DNA from: Paramacrobiotus metropolitanus
Taxonomy: Eukaryota; Tardigrada; Eutardigrada; Parachela; Macrobiotidae
Direction of reading: 5' to 3'
Assembly: GCF_019649055.1 (NCBI RefSeq)
Contig: NW_026570256.1
Coordinates: 62,001 to 126,000, forward strand
Length of the DNA stretch: 64,000 nucleotides
Shown here: in pieces, positions 12,055 through 22,032 of the stretch
Position numbering within the stretch: position 1 is the first letter of the stretch
How the letters are laid out: each line of letters starts with the position of its first letter
The notes under the pieces: generated by a model
Database searches by the model: none
What the model was told of the DNA's origin: nothing
What the model saw: only the letters and a program-made list of their open reading frames with translations
Made by a program: the position numbers and the translations under genes

Positions 12055-12492
12055 TGTCAGAGGCGTACGACTGCGCCTGGTGCGTACGGTCCACACTAAA
12101 CGTACTTGCACCTATTGCTTGCCGTTATCGCCTCTCTCGCTGTACGTACGTGTGCTGCTGCACTGCACTCATCCGCTGAAGCGGATATACGCAGCGCATA
12201 CACTGAGCCACACTTGCTCTCTCGTTCCTCTCTCGCGGTATGACTCAGCGTCCATACGCTCGCGTTGGATTGAGTCCAGTCTGCGCATCATCACACAGCT
12301 GACGGCACACAGCACGTGGTTGCCGCCAGTTGCTTCTTTCACGCCATGAGACGCTCAAGAACAATTTTTGGCATCAACTTGCTAGTTTAGCCATCGGTGC
12401 TTTGTTCTTGCTTTCCTGCTATTACGCAGCATTGTTTCCCCTTTATTTGTCAATAAAGTGCACTCGTGATCTCCTCGCGCTTGCCTGTTACA
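12055..12492 (+). repeat. 5' LTR of element 1
   Basis: This 438-bp direct repeat matches 36571-37008 with about five substitutions. It starts TG and ends CA as expected for integrase-processed ends. AATAAA occurs about 40 bp before the 3' end and is the likely polyadenylation signal of the R-U5 region. A TACGTACGT palindrome lies in the first third. Confidence 0.95.
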
Positions 12493-12510
12493 TGGTGAGC
12501 AGATCGTCTG
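12493..12510 (+). promoter_or_regulatory. primer-binding site of element 1, overlapping a splice-donor-like site
   Basis: The sequence TGGTGAGCAGATCGTCTG follows the 5' LTR directly and begins with TGG, the complement of the tRNA CCA end. The matching tRNA was not identified. The same bases form ATG|GTGAGC, a credible 5' splice site, which could serve spliced RNAs joining to acceptors near 21207, 31082, 33432 and 33628. Confidence 0.55.
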
Positions 12511-12976
12511 GTCTTCTTTCGACGGAACCTTTGAGGAGACGGTGAAGGCTCAAATTACGGAGAACTCGTGAGGAACGTGAAAATCCTTGTCAGATAGATT
12601 GCTGAAGCAATCCCTGCCTTGACTTTGATCGGATTGATCGCATCGTCTTACAGCTGAGGAACAACGGGGATCACTGAAGTGATTCTTGCCCAGCTGGTGA
12701 GCACAGTTTTCTTGGTCTCTTTCACATTGAAGAGCATCCCAACAGCACGGACATTTTCTTCTCCCAACTGACGGATCAGACTCGAACGAGAGTCTGCAGC
12801 GCAAACGGATTAATCCTATAATACGGGGACCTTCGCTTTGAACAGCGACCCGCAACTTTACTCGCGGATTTCAGCTCGGAAACAACGGATTTCCGACCTT
12901 GGACGGAGTAAATCGAGCGGAACCGACACCGACACCGACACTGGTAAAGTAACGGTTCTAGGTCGATCTTAGCCGG
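12511..12976 (+). other. untranslated leader of element 1
   Basis: No coding frame with gag character is visible in these 466 bases. The region should contain packaging and dimerisation signals. Short C/G-rich repeats (cgacaccgacaccg near 12925) and possible small hairpins are present, but no specific function can be assigned. Confidence 0.4.
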
Positions 12977-13195
12977 ATGCCGGGATATCAAACTCCTACG
13001 GCACAGTACGGACCACTGAGTCCGGCCCCGACGCCACCGGCGCAACAAGCACCAGTCCAGCAACAGACGTGGGCAGGCGCGGTAGCAGCAAACCTGAATC
13101 CCCCGGCACCTGGAGTTGGAGCACCGTTAACAACTACGGCGGCCCAGGTTATAGCTCGGGCGGTAATGCAAGCACTGCATGTTCAACAATCATGA
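12977..13195 (+). CDS. gag-like N-terminal fragment (Pro/Gln/Ala-rich)
   Basis: A 72-codon frame begins MPGYQTPTAQYGPL, is rich in Pro, Gln and Ala, and ends with an aliphatic helix. It is the first frame after the leader, the usual place for gag. It stops before any capsid-like domain, and coding sequence continues in another frame from about 13212, so it is probably a broken N-terminal part of gag. No capsid or major homology region was recognised. Confidence 0.35.
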   Translation: MPGYQTPTAQYGPLSPAPTPPAQQAPVQQQTWAGAVAANLNPPAPGVGAPLTTTAAQVIARAVMQALHVQQS

Positions 13196-13211
13196 CGAGT
13201 CGCGCTGAATT

Positions 13212-13544
13212 TATGAATCGGATAACAACCCGAACCTTCGGTGGTACGACGATTGGTACCGCCGATACTCGACGAATGGCCCGGTTGGCTCGATTAATCC
13301 CTTCTGGAAGGACATCGTGCCACCGCCGCGCCAACGCCAACAGGCTGGAGGCTCGGGTGGCCCCGGTAACGGAAGCCGGTCGCCCGGCCAGGGAAATGGC
13401 GGAAACCGCAACAATAGCGGCGGGAACCAACAAGGTTCCACGGCATACAGAGAACCGTTGCCGCCCCGCCAGTCGTTGAACTCGACGCCACCCAACAATG
13501 GGTCGGCTCGAAGTAACTCCCCGGGAAACGCCCAAGGTCGATGA
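13212..13544 (+). CDS. Gly/Asn/Arg-rich gag-like segment
   Basis: An open frame of about 110 codons includes a Trp/Tyr-rich start and then a long Gly-Asn-Arg-Gln stretch (GGSGGPGNGSRSPGQGNGG). Such basic Gly-rich regions can replace zinc knuckles as the nucleic-acid-binding part of Gag. It ends at a TGA that overlaps the next ATG (13541). Frame changes on both sides suggest decay or recoding in this copy. Confidence 0.35.
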   Translation, partial: YESDNNPNLRWYDDWYRRYSTNGPVGSINPFWKDIVPPPRQRQQAGGSGGPGNGSRSPGQGNGGNRNNSGGNQQGSTAYREPLPPRQSLNSTPPNNGSARSNSPGNAQGR

Positions 13545-13873
13545 GCTCCGGTGACTCATTCGACCTCCAACATCCAACCGAACCACCGGACAAGGATAAC
13601 CCGACTAACCAGCCGCTTACCTACCGGAACCAACTGAATTTCCCTCCGACGATTGAGGAAGGCACTCAACAGATAGACGCCGTTCTCCAACTGCTCGGGC
13701 TGAACTACAATAGTTCAGTGGACGACTTCGCAAAAGCGATGTCGACCTCCACAAAGGAGGTAGAGACAGCTCGGAAGTTAGCTGCTCAGCTCGGCGTGTA
13801 TGTCAACAACGGTAACGTCGAAGCTTGGCCCGGGATACAACAAGTACTCGAGGCAACCGACCCAGCGCATTAA
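13541..13873 (+). CDS. gag-like helical segment, 110 aa
   Basis: The frame opens with ATG overlapping the TGA of the previous frame (ATGA). It has a polar Pro-rich start and then an amphipathic helical part (TIEEGTQQIDAVLQLLGLNY and following), and stops with TAA. Position between the basic Gly-rich segment and the protease frame fits the Gag C-terminal region. No family motif is recognised. Confidence 0.4.
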   Translation: MSSGDSFDLQHPTEPPDKDNPTNQPLTYRNQLNFPPTIEEGTQQIDAVLQLLGLNYNSSVDDFAKAMSTSTKEVETARKLAAQLGVYVNNGNVEAWPGIQQVLEATDPAH

Positions 13874-13909
13874 CTTGGCGCCGGAACGTCGGAGGTCGGA
13901 ACGCAGGAA

Positions 13910-14914
13910 TTGCCCGACCTAAGCAGCGCAAACAATGCGACTGCGCCGTCCGTCACACAAAGCGACGTAGCACGGCCCGGCCACGGAAGTTGGACCGGAT
14001 TGCCGGTGAGGATAAACTCAACCGAGCAGCCCAGACGAGGCCCAAGACGTGGAGGACCGGGACGCCGATCCACGCACCGGGGCAACAGAAGCTTCCCCAA
14101 TGTATCATCCGGACGCGCATCGGATAGATACGCTGCAACAAGGGCAGCCGTCGACCTTACCGAAGAACCGGAAGGAATCGAACAATGGGAAACAGTCCCA
14201 TTGGAAGCACAGGTACCTGTTTACTCTCGGCCGGGAGAAGCGGACCTCTTCCAACCAAAAGAGCAACCAGCTAGAACGATAGCTAGCCCTCGAACATTCC
14301 TGAACCTCGACTACATGTGGTCAAAATTGAGACCAACGGACGTCTCAATGGAGGAAAGGATACTGGCTCAGGCACAACGGTTCGGAACCGCCAAACTACC
14401 GAAGGACGGAGTAGCTAACCGACCTGAAGTACAGGAAGCGGGTGAAGTCGGAGTCGAACTTACACATGGTTCAACTCAACAGTCAGCCGACCACGGACCG
14501 GTGTCATTAATTCCCATCAAACCAACGATACGGGAAGTAACCTTCGAGAAGGGAACCCATAAGAAACCGAAGACAGTTCGAGCTTGGACACACGAAATCC
14601 AAGTCGGATCCACGCCCACACTGGCGATGTTAGATACCGGAGCGGAGACTTCGCTCATCGAACAACGGTTTTGCGAGAGAAACGGTCTAACCATGCAACC
14701 CCTCGGACATTACACCAAAACACTAGGTGTAGGCGGACAAGTCGCCTTCATGGTGTCCCACTGCTGTACCGCACCTGTAACAATGCAGGGCTTTACGAGC
14801 CACCATACATTCCACGTCCAGCCGACCGAAGCGGACATTCCAGTACTGCTCGGATGCGACTACCTGCATTCGAAGTTCACTTTCGTCTTAACACCGATCC
14901 CTACTCCGGAATAA
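13910..14914 (+). CDS. retropepsin-containing frame of element 1, 334 aa
   Basis: The first 200 residues are basic and disordered. The aspartic protease domain occupies about residues 225-330, with the catalytic motif MLDTGAETSLI and the flap-distal motif VLLGCDYLHSKF. Retropepsins act as homodimers and cut Gag and Pol. The frame ends in TAA (14912-14914), and the same frame continues open on the other side of that codon, so the stop is a single-codon interruption. There is no obvious ATG; the first codon used here is TTG, and natural expression is probably as part of a longer polyprotein. Confidence 0.8.
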   Translation: MPDLSSANNATAPSVTQSDVARPGHGSWTGLPVRINSTEQPRRGPRRGGPGRRSTHRGNRSFPNVSSGRASDRYAATRAAVDLTEEPEGIEQWETVPLEAQVPVYSRPGEADLFQPKEQPARTIASPRTFLNLDYMWSKLRPTDVSMEERILAQAQRFGTAKLPKDGVANRPEVQEAGEVGVELTHGSTQQSADHGPVSLIPIKPTIREVTFEKGTHKKPKTVRAWTHEIQVGSTPTLAMLDTGAETSLIEQRFCERNGLTMQPLGHYTKTLGVGGQVAFMVSHCCTAPVTMQGFTSHHTFHVQPTEADIPVLLGCDYLHSKFTFVLTPIPTPE

Positions 14915-14932
14915 CCGGTAGGAACGACGGTA

Positions 14933-16786
14933 GTGCAGTCTATCCCGATGCCAGAGGCATCGGGCAAGTTACCAAGTGAAGCAAGGATAAGTCGGATTGA
15001 TCACCCGGCGGACCCTTCGCGGATTTGCCGTGACTGCTGGAATAACAACCGGACTCTGCTCGAGGAACTTAAGCTGCACAACGCCATCGAAGCGTACGAA
15101 GGGCGGAAAAGCACCGGCACATTAAGACCGGCCAGGACTGTACTGAAGTCTATCCCGATACCAGAGGCATCCGCTGAAGCGGATGCTCTGAACCTAGAAG
15201 AGGTACAACAAAGGTACCGAACTTGGTTCTCGGGATCTCGTTACTTTCTCGACCAACGGACGTTGGAGATGGTGACCACTCTGCGACAGAACGGAGCGGT
15301 AACTTATGAGCAAATACGGGACGCACAACAAACGTGTGAACCTGTAATCGCCCTCACGGACGACATAGAGGACGAAGCATGGGAATGGGAAGACGACCGA
15401 ATTCCGATCCATCGACAGTATATGGAATACGGACTTCCTGTCCCACGGCCCTTGGAAATGCCTTGCCAGGAACTAGGCTTCCAACTCTTTGCCTACATGC
15501 AGCGAGTTCAGTTGCACGGAGAATCGGCAACGACTGCATTCTGGCAACGGTACGGCGAGGATACCGCTATAACGCGACATGTTCCCGACCCGTTACCGCC
15601 AATCGAGGAGCATACTCCGACCACAGTGCAATTCGTGAGTAGCCCGGCGATACCTCAGGACGACGTAATCCTGGAGAAAACCGATAAACCCTACCGGTGT
15701 ACCATCTGCCAAGACAACATTGACGGAGTGGTACGGACCATAAAGGATAATCACGACCTAACTTGGTCGGACGACAGACCGTCGTCACCGTCACCTCCGC
15801 AACAGGAACGGAAGGTAGACCGCTTTCGGAAGTCCCAACAGACGAGCATCCGATGGCTGAGCGACATAGGCTCACAGCCAACCGACCTCGAGAATCAGGA
15901 CGGAGCAAGTCGACCTACCCAACTGACGGACATGCCGGACCAAGATGAATCGACCACACAGGTCGAAGTCGGTAACATACCGCAAGCCGAACAGGAAAAC
16001 GGAACAACCGTCGAAAACGAGGATTATCAGTCGGACGACTCGCATATACAGAATACGAGTGATTCGGCGGACACCGACTCCGATAACCGACCTTCGGAAG
16101 AATCCGAGGAAGAAGATGACGACGAAGAATTCGACCCGTCAGTCCGACACTGTAAGACGGACAAACCGAGCATAAACGACTCGGATGATTCGTCATCGGA
16201 GGACGAAGAACCGACCTACGATGTCCGACTAACCACAGCATTGCGGTCTATAGTTCACACAGAATTTATAGACGAGCAACCGGAACAAACCGAACAGAAG
16301 AAATTGGTCGACTCCGAACAACAGGAGGAACTCGACCAACTTAAGGCTTTGTGGGAATTCGGAGGAGGTAAACCGGAGGAAGACGATCTCCGACCTCCAA
16401 CCATAGTTGTCCAGCAGCTGTCAACGGAACAACCCACCTTGGCCAACTTGACCGACCAACAGAAGTCGGAGCATTTCAACACGTGGAAGGCACGAGTAGC
16501 CAAAGTCAACACGATTGACGAGTTGGACCTGGACAACAAATGCCTAGAAGTTCATCACTTAAAGCTGGATCCTTACATAGAGACGAAAGCGTTAGACCGA
16601 CAAGTCGTCTTTAACAGAGAACGAGTCTCTCTCCCACCATGGTCAACATGCTCGATCAAGGTACGGACGACCAAACCAATGGATCCGAGAAGACGAATTT
16701 ACTTCTCTACCCTACAGCGGGTAGTCCGACCTATCCGGCCAATTGAAGCCAAGATCGACATCCGACCTCAGGTCGACACGGCCTGA
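14933..16786 (+). CDS. acidic linker between protease and RT, 617 aa
   Basis: This frame is in register with the protease frame across the TAA at 14912. It has two possible metal-binding clusters (ICRDCW near residue 30 and YRCTIC near residue 253), a long Asp/Glu/Ser-rich disordered part, and a C-terminal segment with SLPPWSTCSIKV, resembling the short strand-rich region that precedes RT in Gypsy polyproteins. A peptide (SIPMPEAS / SIPIPEAS) occurs twice near the N-terminus and could be a repeated processing site; that is inference. The frame ends in TGA at 16784-16786. Confidence 0.55.
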   Translation: MQSIPMPEASGKLPSEARISRIDHPADPSRICRDCWNNNRTLLEELKLHNAIEAYEGRKSTGTLRPARTVLKSIPIPEASAEADALNLEEVQQRYRTWFSGSRYFLDQRTLEMVTTLRQNGAVTYEQIRDAQQTCEPVIALTDDIEDEAWEWEDDRIPIHRQYMEYGLPVPRPLEMPCQELGFQLFAYMQRVQLHGESATTAFWQRYGEDTAITRHVPDPLPPIEEHTPTTVQFVSSPAIPQDDVILEKTDKPYRCTICQDNIDGVVRTIKDNHDLTWSDDRPSSPSPPQQERKVDRFRKSQQTSIRWLSDIGSQPTDLENQDGASRPTQLTDMPDQDESTTQVEVGNIPQAEQENGTTVENEDYQSDDSHIQNTSDSADTDSDNRPSEESEEEDDDEEFDPSVRHCKTDKPSINDSDDSSSEDEEPTYDVRLTTALRSIVHTEFIDEQPEQTEQKKLVDSEQQEELDQLKALWEFGGGKPEEDDLRPPTIVVQQLSTEQPTLANLTDQQKSEHFNTWKARVAKVNTIDELDLDNKCLEVHHLKLDPYIETKALDRQVVFNRERVSLPPWSTCSIKVRTTKPMDPRRRIYFSTLQRVVRPIRPIEAKIDIRPQVDTA

Positions 16787-17607
16787 ATAAATATCCAGAA
16801 TACGACTCACCAAACGAAGGTGTTGAAGAAAGGCGTACGACTTGGCCACATGCAATATGCCGATGTCTATGAACCGGAAATCAATAACGAATTTGTTGAA
16901 TGAGAACTCCCACACAAAGTGGCGAAGACATGGACCCCGACTCGGGAAGTAAAGCCAAAACCCCAATTCGAAGTTTTCGAGGCAACAGGGGTTCGATCTC
17001 AACGGAAAGTCAAACTCATTCCTCGAGCCGTAACCATGGTAGAAGTCGTCCTGGACGTTCCGGTATCCAAGGACCAGGAACTAATTACCTAGGAGAATCC
17101 GACCCCAAACGAGACGGAGTCGAATTCATGGACGGCGTAACCAAACATGACGGGAAACGATTCACCGTCATGGTGGCAAATCACACTCACCGGGAAGTCA
17201 CCTTACGCAAAGGTGCACCGATGGGTCGAGCTGAAGCATTCACTATGATGACGGACGACCAGAAAGTCGAAGAAGCACGAGTAAACACGGCTGAAGTCGA
17301 GCAGGAAGACGCGGAGTCCCAAGAGGAGCGACGGAGAATCATCGACTCCATGAATTTCGGTAAAAACTTAACCGACGAGCAACTAGCCAAACTGAAGGCA
17401 GTTGCATGGGATTACCGGACCGTATTTCCGACCTGGAAGAAACCTAACGGAGACGTCAAAGGAGTAACACATACCATTGATGTCCAAGGTGCACAGCCGA
17501 TTAAGATGAACCCCACCAGGACAAGCTGGAAGGGACGTGAGTTCATCCAGAAACACGTGCAGGAGATGCTCGACCAAGGAGTCATTGAACCGTCATCGGC
17601 CGCATAG
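16787..17607 (+). CDS. start of RT domain (fingers), frame-broken
   Basis: From about 16790 coding character continues in the frame of the preceding segment, with a further stop near 16900. It then switches frame near 17090 to the frame ending at 17607. The last 90 residues hold the conserved pre-RT and finger motifs (for example FPTWKK, THTIDVQGAQPIKMNP, GVIEPSSA). A TAG at 17605-17607 sits where Gypsy RTs nearly always have Trp, so it is most simply a nonsense change. The frame is open on the other side. Confidence 0.65.
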
Positions 17608-20106
17608 AGCTTCCCCTTCGTCTTAGCCGCGAAACGGAACGGGGACGGCACGGTAGGAACACGCTTCTGCATCAACTATATCAAGTTGAATGCCGTAACG
17701 AAGAAAAACAACTACCCACTACCGAACCCGGACGAGCTACTGGACCGATGTGCCGGAATGGAGTATTACGGCAAGGTAGACTGTCAGTCCGGCTTCTGGC
17801 AAATTCCAATGGATGTACAATGCAAAGACTACACGACCTTCGTAACACCCGAAGGCATGTGGCGATTTAACCGTATGCCGTTTGGAATCTGCAACGGACC
17901 AGCAACTTTCCAAATGCATATGGATAAGATAACGGCATCAGCTCGGAAGAAGGGTGTGTTCGCCTACATTGACGATATCATCTTCTTCGGCAAAACGTTC
18001 GAGGACTTCCTTGAGGCTTTCCGAGCAACCCTCGAATGCCTCCGCGAAGCTGGATTCACGGTCAAACCCTCCAAATGCGAGATCGGAACGGACAGAAGGC
18101 TGTTCTTCGGACACGTGCTTAGCAAGGACGGAGTCCAGACCGATGACGAGAAAGTGGCCTGCATTGCAGAACAAAGCTGCCCGAGAACCGAACGGCAACT
18201 TAGGTCGTTCCTCGGACTGGCCAACTATTATCGCAAGTTCATCCGAGGATACGCTCAAAAGACGTCAAAAATGTACGAGCTCCTTCGGAAGGACAAGAAC
18301 ATCAAGCTCGATTGGACGGAAGCCCACACGGCTGAGTTCAACGACATTAAGAAGGCGCTAACAGAAGCACCCGTACTGGCGAAGTTCGACCCGACTAAGA
18401 AGACCGTCATCGAATGTGACGCAAGCGGAGCCGGACTAGGCGCGGTGATCTCACAAGACGATCATCCAATCGCCTACGCCAGCAGCAGAGTCTTACGCGG
18501 ACCGGAACTCAACTATGGAGTTACCGAATGGGAATGTTTGGCCGTGGTATGGGCGGTGCAGAAATTCAAGCACTTCATCGACCACGGACCATTCACCGTA
18601 CAAACGGACCACCGAGCATTGCAGAATCTGCTCCGATGCGAGTCGAATGGACCCGGCATCAACCCTCGACTAACGAGATGGGCACTGGCTTTACAAGGAC
18701 GGGACATAACCATCGAGTACAAGCCTGGCGTATTCTGCGACAATGCAGATGCCCTGTCGAGATGGCCCCTCGAGCGTAGTGAAGACAAAGATCCACACGA
18801 AGAGTTGGACCAAGTCCCCAACTTTGAGGACTTCAAGGACGAAATTAAGGTCTGCACAATACGGACTCTTAGACGTCTGAAGGCAAACGCCTACAAGAAA
18901 AGGAAGAAGGATAAGGAAAACCCACCGGAAATACCCCTCCCACCGGTTCTCCCCGGATGCAACGTCATAACTGACTGGGATGACTTGAGTACCGCAGAGG
19001 TCCGAGTTATTAACATACCAGCACCGGAGACACCGGAACCGACTATTCGGACCGTCAACACGGCGGAAGACGACGAGTTGGAAGTCGAAGAGACACTCCC
19101 ACCTCCACCTGAACCGAACTCGGAACTTCGGAAAGCGCAGTTGCGAGACCCACAACTACGCAAAATCATTGATGAACTGGAACATCCGGAAACACTCGAC
19201 CATAAGTCGAAACATCTGGAACACCACCAGATGGCGCAAGGAGTACTGTACAGACTGAAGACGATCAACACAAAGTTAGAACGTTGCTTCGTCGTACCAC
19301 TCTTTATGCGCAACCAAATCATCCGATCGCTTCACGACGGAAAAACCGGAAACCATTTCGGACGGGAGAAGACGATCGAAGCGCTAAAGCTGCGTTACTA
19401 TTGGTTAAGAATGAACAGCGACGCCATTCTCTACACCGAGAAATGCCGACAGTGCATCATGGCAAATAAGCAGCGACGCCCACCACCCGGTAAACTTCAA
19501 AAGATGGAAGTCGGTGAAGCCTGGTATCGCATATACGCGGACTTCAAAGGTCCCCTTCCTCGGACGGAGACGAAGGGATGCCAGTATATCGCAGTGGTAA
19601 CTGACCAGTTGACGAAGTTCACCGTAGCCCGGGCAACAAAGACGAACACCGCGAGAGAATTCAAAAGGTTCTTCGTCAAGGACGTCTTACTGAAGTACGG
19701 GATGCCGACCTTTATCCACTCGGAAAGAGGGACTCATTTTACAGCGAAAACGTTCGCTAAGGTCGCACGGATCTTCGGCATCCAACATACACTCGGAACT
19801 GCCCATCATCCGGAAGGACAAGGACAAGTCGAACGGCAAATGCAGACGATTTGGGACGGAATAAGGAAGTTCTGCGACGTGAAAGACGGACACCGATGGC
19901 ACAGAGCCTTGGATTATGTCGTCTGCGGAATGAACCGAGCCGTCCATGCCGCGACTAAGTTCACACCGTTCTACATGTTATCAAGGAACGACTTCAGCGC
20001 TCGCATGAGATTGCCCGCATCAACATTGATGAAGCATTTGAACGAAATGCCGAGCACTACAACAAGAAGAAGTCGAATCCGACCTTCAAACCGAGGGATA
20101 AGGTAA
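17608..20106 (+). CDS. RT, RNase H, HHCC and integrase core of element 1
   Basis: The domains run in order. RT has RFCINYIKLN, the palm motif FAYIDDIIFFG and FLGLANYYRKFI. RNase H starts at IECDASGAGLG and has TDHRALQ and DALSRW. The HHCC zinc module has H-x3-H-type spacing around GNHFGREKT and CRQC. The integrase core has YADFKGPLP, HSERGTHF and GQGQVERQ. The order is that of Ty3/Gypsy. In the integrase the second catalytic Asp (usual SDRG) is Glu (SERG, codon GAA at 19723-19725), which should impair activity. A frame change near 20005-20020 moves the integrase C-terminus to the next frame. Confidence 0.9.
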   Translation, partial: SFPFVLAAKRNGDGTVGTRFCINYIKLNAVTKKNNYPLPNPDELLDRCAGMEYYGKVDCQSGFWQIPMDVQCKDYTTFVTPEGMWRFNRMPFGICNGPATFQMHMDKITASARKKGVFAYIDDIIFFGKTFEDFLEAFRATLECLREAGFTVKPSKCEIGTDRRLFFGHVLSKDGVQTDDEKVACIAEQSCPRTERQLRSFLGLANYYRKFIRGYAQKTSKMYELLRKDKNIKLDWTEAHTAEFNDIKKALTEAPVLAKFDPTKKTVIECDASGAGLGAVISQDDHPIAYASSRVLRGPELNYGVTEWECLAVVWAVQKFKHFIDHGPFTVQTDHRALQNLLRCESNGPGINPRLTRWALALQGRDITIEYKPGVFCDNADALSRWPLERSEDKDPHEELDQVPNFEDFKDEIKVCTIRTLRRLKANAYKKRKKDKENPPEIPLPPVLPGCNVITDWDDLSTAEVRVINIPAPETPEPTIRTVNTAEDDELEVEETLPPPPEPNSELRKAQLRDPQLRKIIDELEHPETLDHKSKHLEHHQMAQGVLYRLKTINTKLERCFVVPLFMRNQIIRSLHDGKTGNHFGREKTIEALKLRYYWLRMNSDAILYTEKCRQCIMANKQRRPPPGKLQKMEVGEAWYRIYADFKGPLPRTETKGCQYIAVVTDQLTKFTVARATKTNTAREFKRFFVKDVLLKYGMPTFIHSERGTHFTAKTFAKVARIFGIQHTLGTAHHPEGQGQVERQMQTIWDGIRKFCDVKDGHRWHRALDYVVCGMNRAVHAATKFTPFYMLSRNDFSARMRLPASTLMKHLNEMPSTTTRRSRIRPSNRGIR

Positions 20107-20429
20107 CGGTAGAATTTCCGACCAAGGACCCAACTCGGAAGGAACGCTACGATGGAGTTTGGACGGTCATCAACTATGTAGGCCCAAATAACTTGCTCCT
20201 TCGATGCGAAGACGGACGTGAAGACACGGTAACCGTCGACCGAGTTAAACATTGCCGAGTCGAGACCAGTCGACCAGCAATTCGGTCAACTGGCCCGGTA
20301 GCCGACCCGACAGAAGGGAAAGCTACTCGGAAGCCTAAGAAGAAACCGGAGGAAATCGTCGAACAACCTTCGGATCCGATTAACGACACGGATAAAACCG
20401 AACCGAGGGTGAAGAAGAAGCGAGGTTGA
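20025..20429 (+). CDS. integrase C-terminal domain of element 1
   Basis: After the frame change, the reading frame encodes the SH3-like integrase tail: FKPRDKVTVEF, then YDGVWTVINYVGPNN and DTVTVDRVKHCR, the typical arrangement seen before the end of Gypsy integrases. A basic stretch follows (KATRKPKKKPEE). The frame meets TGA at 20427-20429 and continues open in the same register afterwards. Confidence 0.7.
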   Translation: MDEAFERNAEHYNKKKSNPTFKPRDKVTVEFPTKDPTRKERYDGVWTVINYVGPNNLLLRCEDGREDTVTVDRVKHCRVETSRPAIRSTGPVADPTEGKATRKPKKKPEEIVEQPSDPINDTDKTEPRVKKKRG

Positions 20430-21077
20430 CCTCGGAAGAAACCTCCGACCGACTTTGAAACGCCAGCACTGAAAGAACTTCAGAAGCAAGACGTGATAGC
20501 AGCTGAACCAGCACCGACCTCGGAAGAAGTTGCTGAGAGCAAAGCTCAGCCAACCACCGAGCAGCCGAAGAAGTCGGACGATAAGTCGAAAAAGCCGGTC
20601 CAGTCAGCTAACCAACTAGCAGAAGAACCAAAGTCGGTGACAAAGCCAGCTCGGAAGAAGACAACGGTGAAGAAAACCGACTCGTCGGCACCGACCACAG
20701 AAGTCGCTGTAGCCGACTCGGCAGTCCAACCGACTAAGCCCAAGCGAAAGTATACAAAGCGGAAGGTTGACTCACCCAATACATCGGCGCCGACTACAGA
20801 AGTGGTAGCGACCGAGCAGACAGTCGAACCGACTAAGCCGAAGCGCAAGTACGGGACAGCCAAGAAACCGAAGCTGACCGCACAACAGATGCTGGAGGAA
20901 ACTGAGTCGCTGAAGATGAAGCCCATAAGGAAATCCTCGAACGCATTTCCGAAGGACGGGCGGACTCGGAGAAACCAATCAAAACAACAAAATCCAAGAC
21001 ACCCAAAACAGCAGTCACAACAGCACAGACTCAGTTATAGGGCCATAGGTGTAAAACTTAGAATAAGTTTTAGGTAG
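20430..21077 (+). CDS. Lys-rich integrase tail or histone-H1-like protein
   Basis: The frame is in register with the integrase C-terminal domain across the TGA at 20427. It is rich in Lys, Pro, Ala and Thr and contains two copies of a block ending VQPTKPKRKY / VEPTKPKRKY preceded by SAPTTEV (about residues 75-135). The KPKRKY cores resemble AT-hook or linker-histone tail segments that bind DNA. It occupies the position where some Gypsy integrases carry a chromodomain, so a role in target-site choice is possible; this is inference. It ends about 130 bp before a strong splice acceptor. Confidence 0.5.
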   Translation, partial: PRKKPPTDFETPALKELQKQDVIAAEPAPTSEEVAESKAQPTTEQPKKSDDKSKKPVQSANQLAEEPKSVTKPARKKTTVKKTDSSAPTTEVAVADSAVQPTKPKRKYTKRKVDSPNTSAPTTEVVATEQTVEPTKPKRKYGTAKKPKLTAQQMLEETESLKMKPIRKSSNAFPKDGRTRRNQSKQQNPRHPKQQSQQHRLSYRAIGVKLRISFR

Positions 21078-21179
21078 CTTAACAGTAGCTAGGTTTAGAT
21101 GGTCCTTTGGTGTCGAAATGGAATCTCTTCAGTTGACTGGAACATCTTCAGTTGAATGTACGGGAGTTGGTAGAATTCT

Positions 21180-21216
21180 AACGCGCCGTATTTCCTCTCC
21201 TTGACAGCAAGCAACA
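21180..21216 (+). promoter_or_regulatory. splice acceptor before the first accessory frame
   Basis: A pyrimidine tract (tttcctctccttgacag) ends with AG at 21206-21207, ten bases before the ATG at 21217. This is a near-ideal 3' splice site and suggests that the following frame is made from a spliced RNA, as env is in retroviruses. The donor could be the GTGAGC at the PBS. Confidence 0.6.
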
Positions 21217-22032
21217 ATGTCAGGTCGTCACCGACACGACCCACCTTCCAGCGGATCTAACAGCGGACGTAGTGGCAGTGGGTCGAACCGAACACAGCCC
21301 TACCCGACTCATCGCTCGACATCGCGATCGGATAATTCGCGGTCGGCCGCACAGACGCATTTACCGCAGGTAGACAATCCTCAAGCTAACGTAACAGCTA
21401 ATGTCTTAGCAGGTCTTACGGTCGGGCCCCAACGTGGAACGATACCGCCGCAGATTTTGCCACCGAACACAGCAGTCGATAACACAGGCTGTCTGTGGAA
21501 CCTCGGAACGGGAATGAGTCAGACGACTCCGGTAACGGCAGCAGACCCACATGGTCAAATGCCACCCTACCAGTGGTCGGTACCGACAACAACAGTCGGA
21601 CCGACCAGCCCGGCATCAACAATGATGACCAGGGCGGCTTACCCGACACCGACAATGGTGCAAGGGATGGCGAACACGCCTGTAACGATTTATACGGTGC
21701 CCACAATGGCGCCAGGAACGGCTAACACGGCCAGCCCGATTTACACGACGCCCACACTGGCGCCAAACAGTTTCGCATACAACCTCCCGCCGATACGATT
21801 CGTAGCAGTTCCGCCCACGCCCGGAATGCCACCCCCGCCTATGACAATCGCAACGATGAGTACGGTCAGCCCGGATGGCACAATCTCGCCACCAAGGCCA
21901 GTATTGCTTACGCCACCGATCTCGCCGACTCATCTTAGGCCACCCGGACAACAGAACCTCTGGGTGGATCCGAATGCGACGACCCATTTAATGAATCGGC
22001 TGAATCAGCACAGAAATCAGGTTGGAGGATAG
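21217..22032 (+). CDS. accessory protein 1A, Pro/Thr-rich N-terminus
   Basis: From ATG 21217 the frame encodes 271 residues dominated by Ser, Thr, Pro and Gly, with repeats such as TPTMVQGMANT / VPTMAPGTANT / TPTLAPN (about residues 147-190). It has no membrane segment. It ends at TAG (22030-22032), but the same frame continues past that codon and a TAA at 22135 into the next helical segment, so it is probably the N-terminus of the giant helical-repeat protein. It could be a structural, highly flexible or glycosylated region. No family is recognised. Confidence 0.5.
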   Translation: MSGRHRHDPPSSGSNSGRSGSGSNRTQPYPTHRSTSRSDNSRSAAQTHLPQVDNPQANVTANVLAGLTVGPQRGTIPPQILPPNTAVDNTGCLWNLGTGMSQTTPVTAADPHGQMPPYQWSVPTTTVGPTSPASTMMTRAAYPTPTMVQGMANTPVTIYTVPTMAPGTANTASPIYTTPTLAPNSFAYNLPPIRFVAVPPTPGMPPPPMTIATMSTVSPDGTISPPRPVLLTPPISPTHLRPPGQQNLWVDPNATTHLMNRLNQHRNQVGG

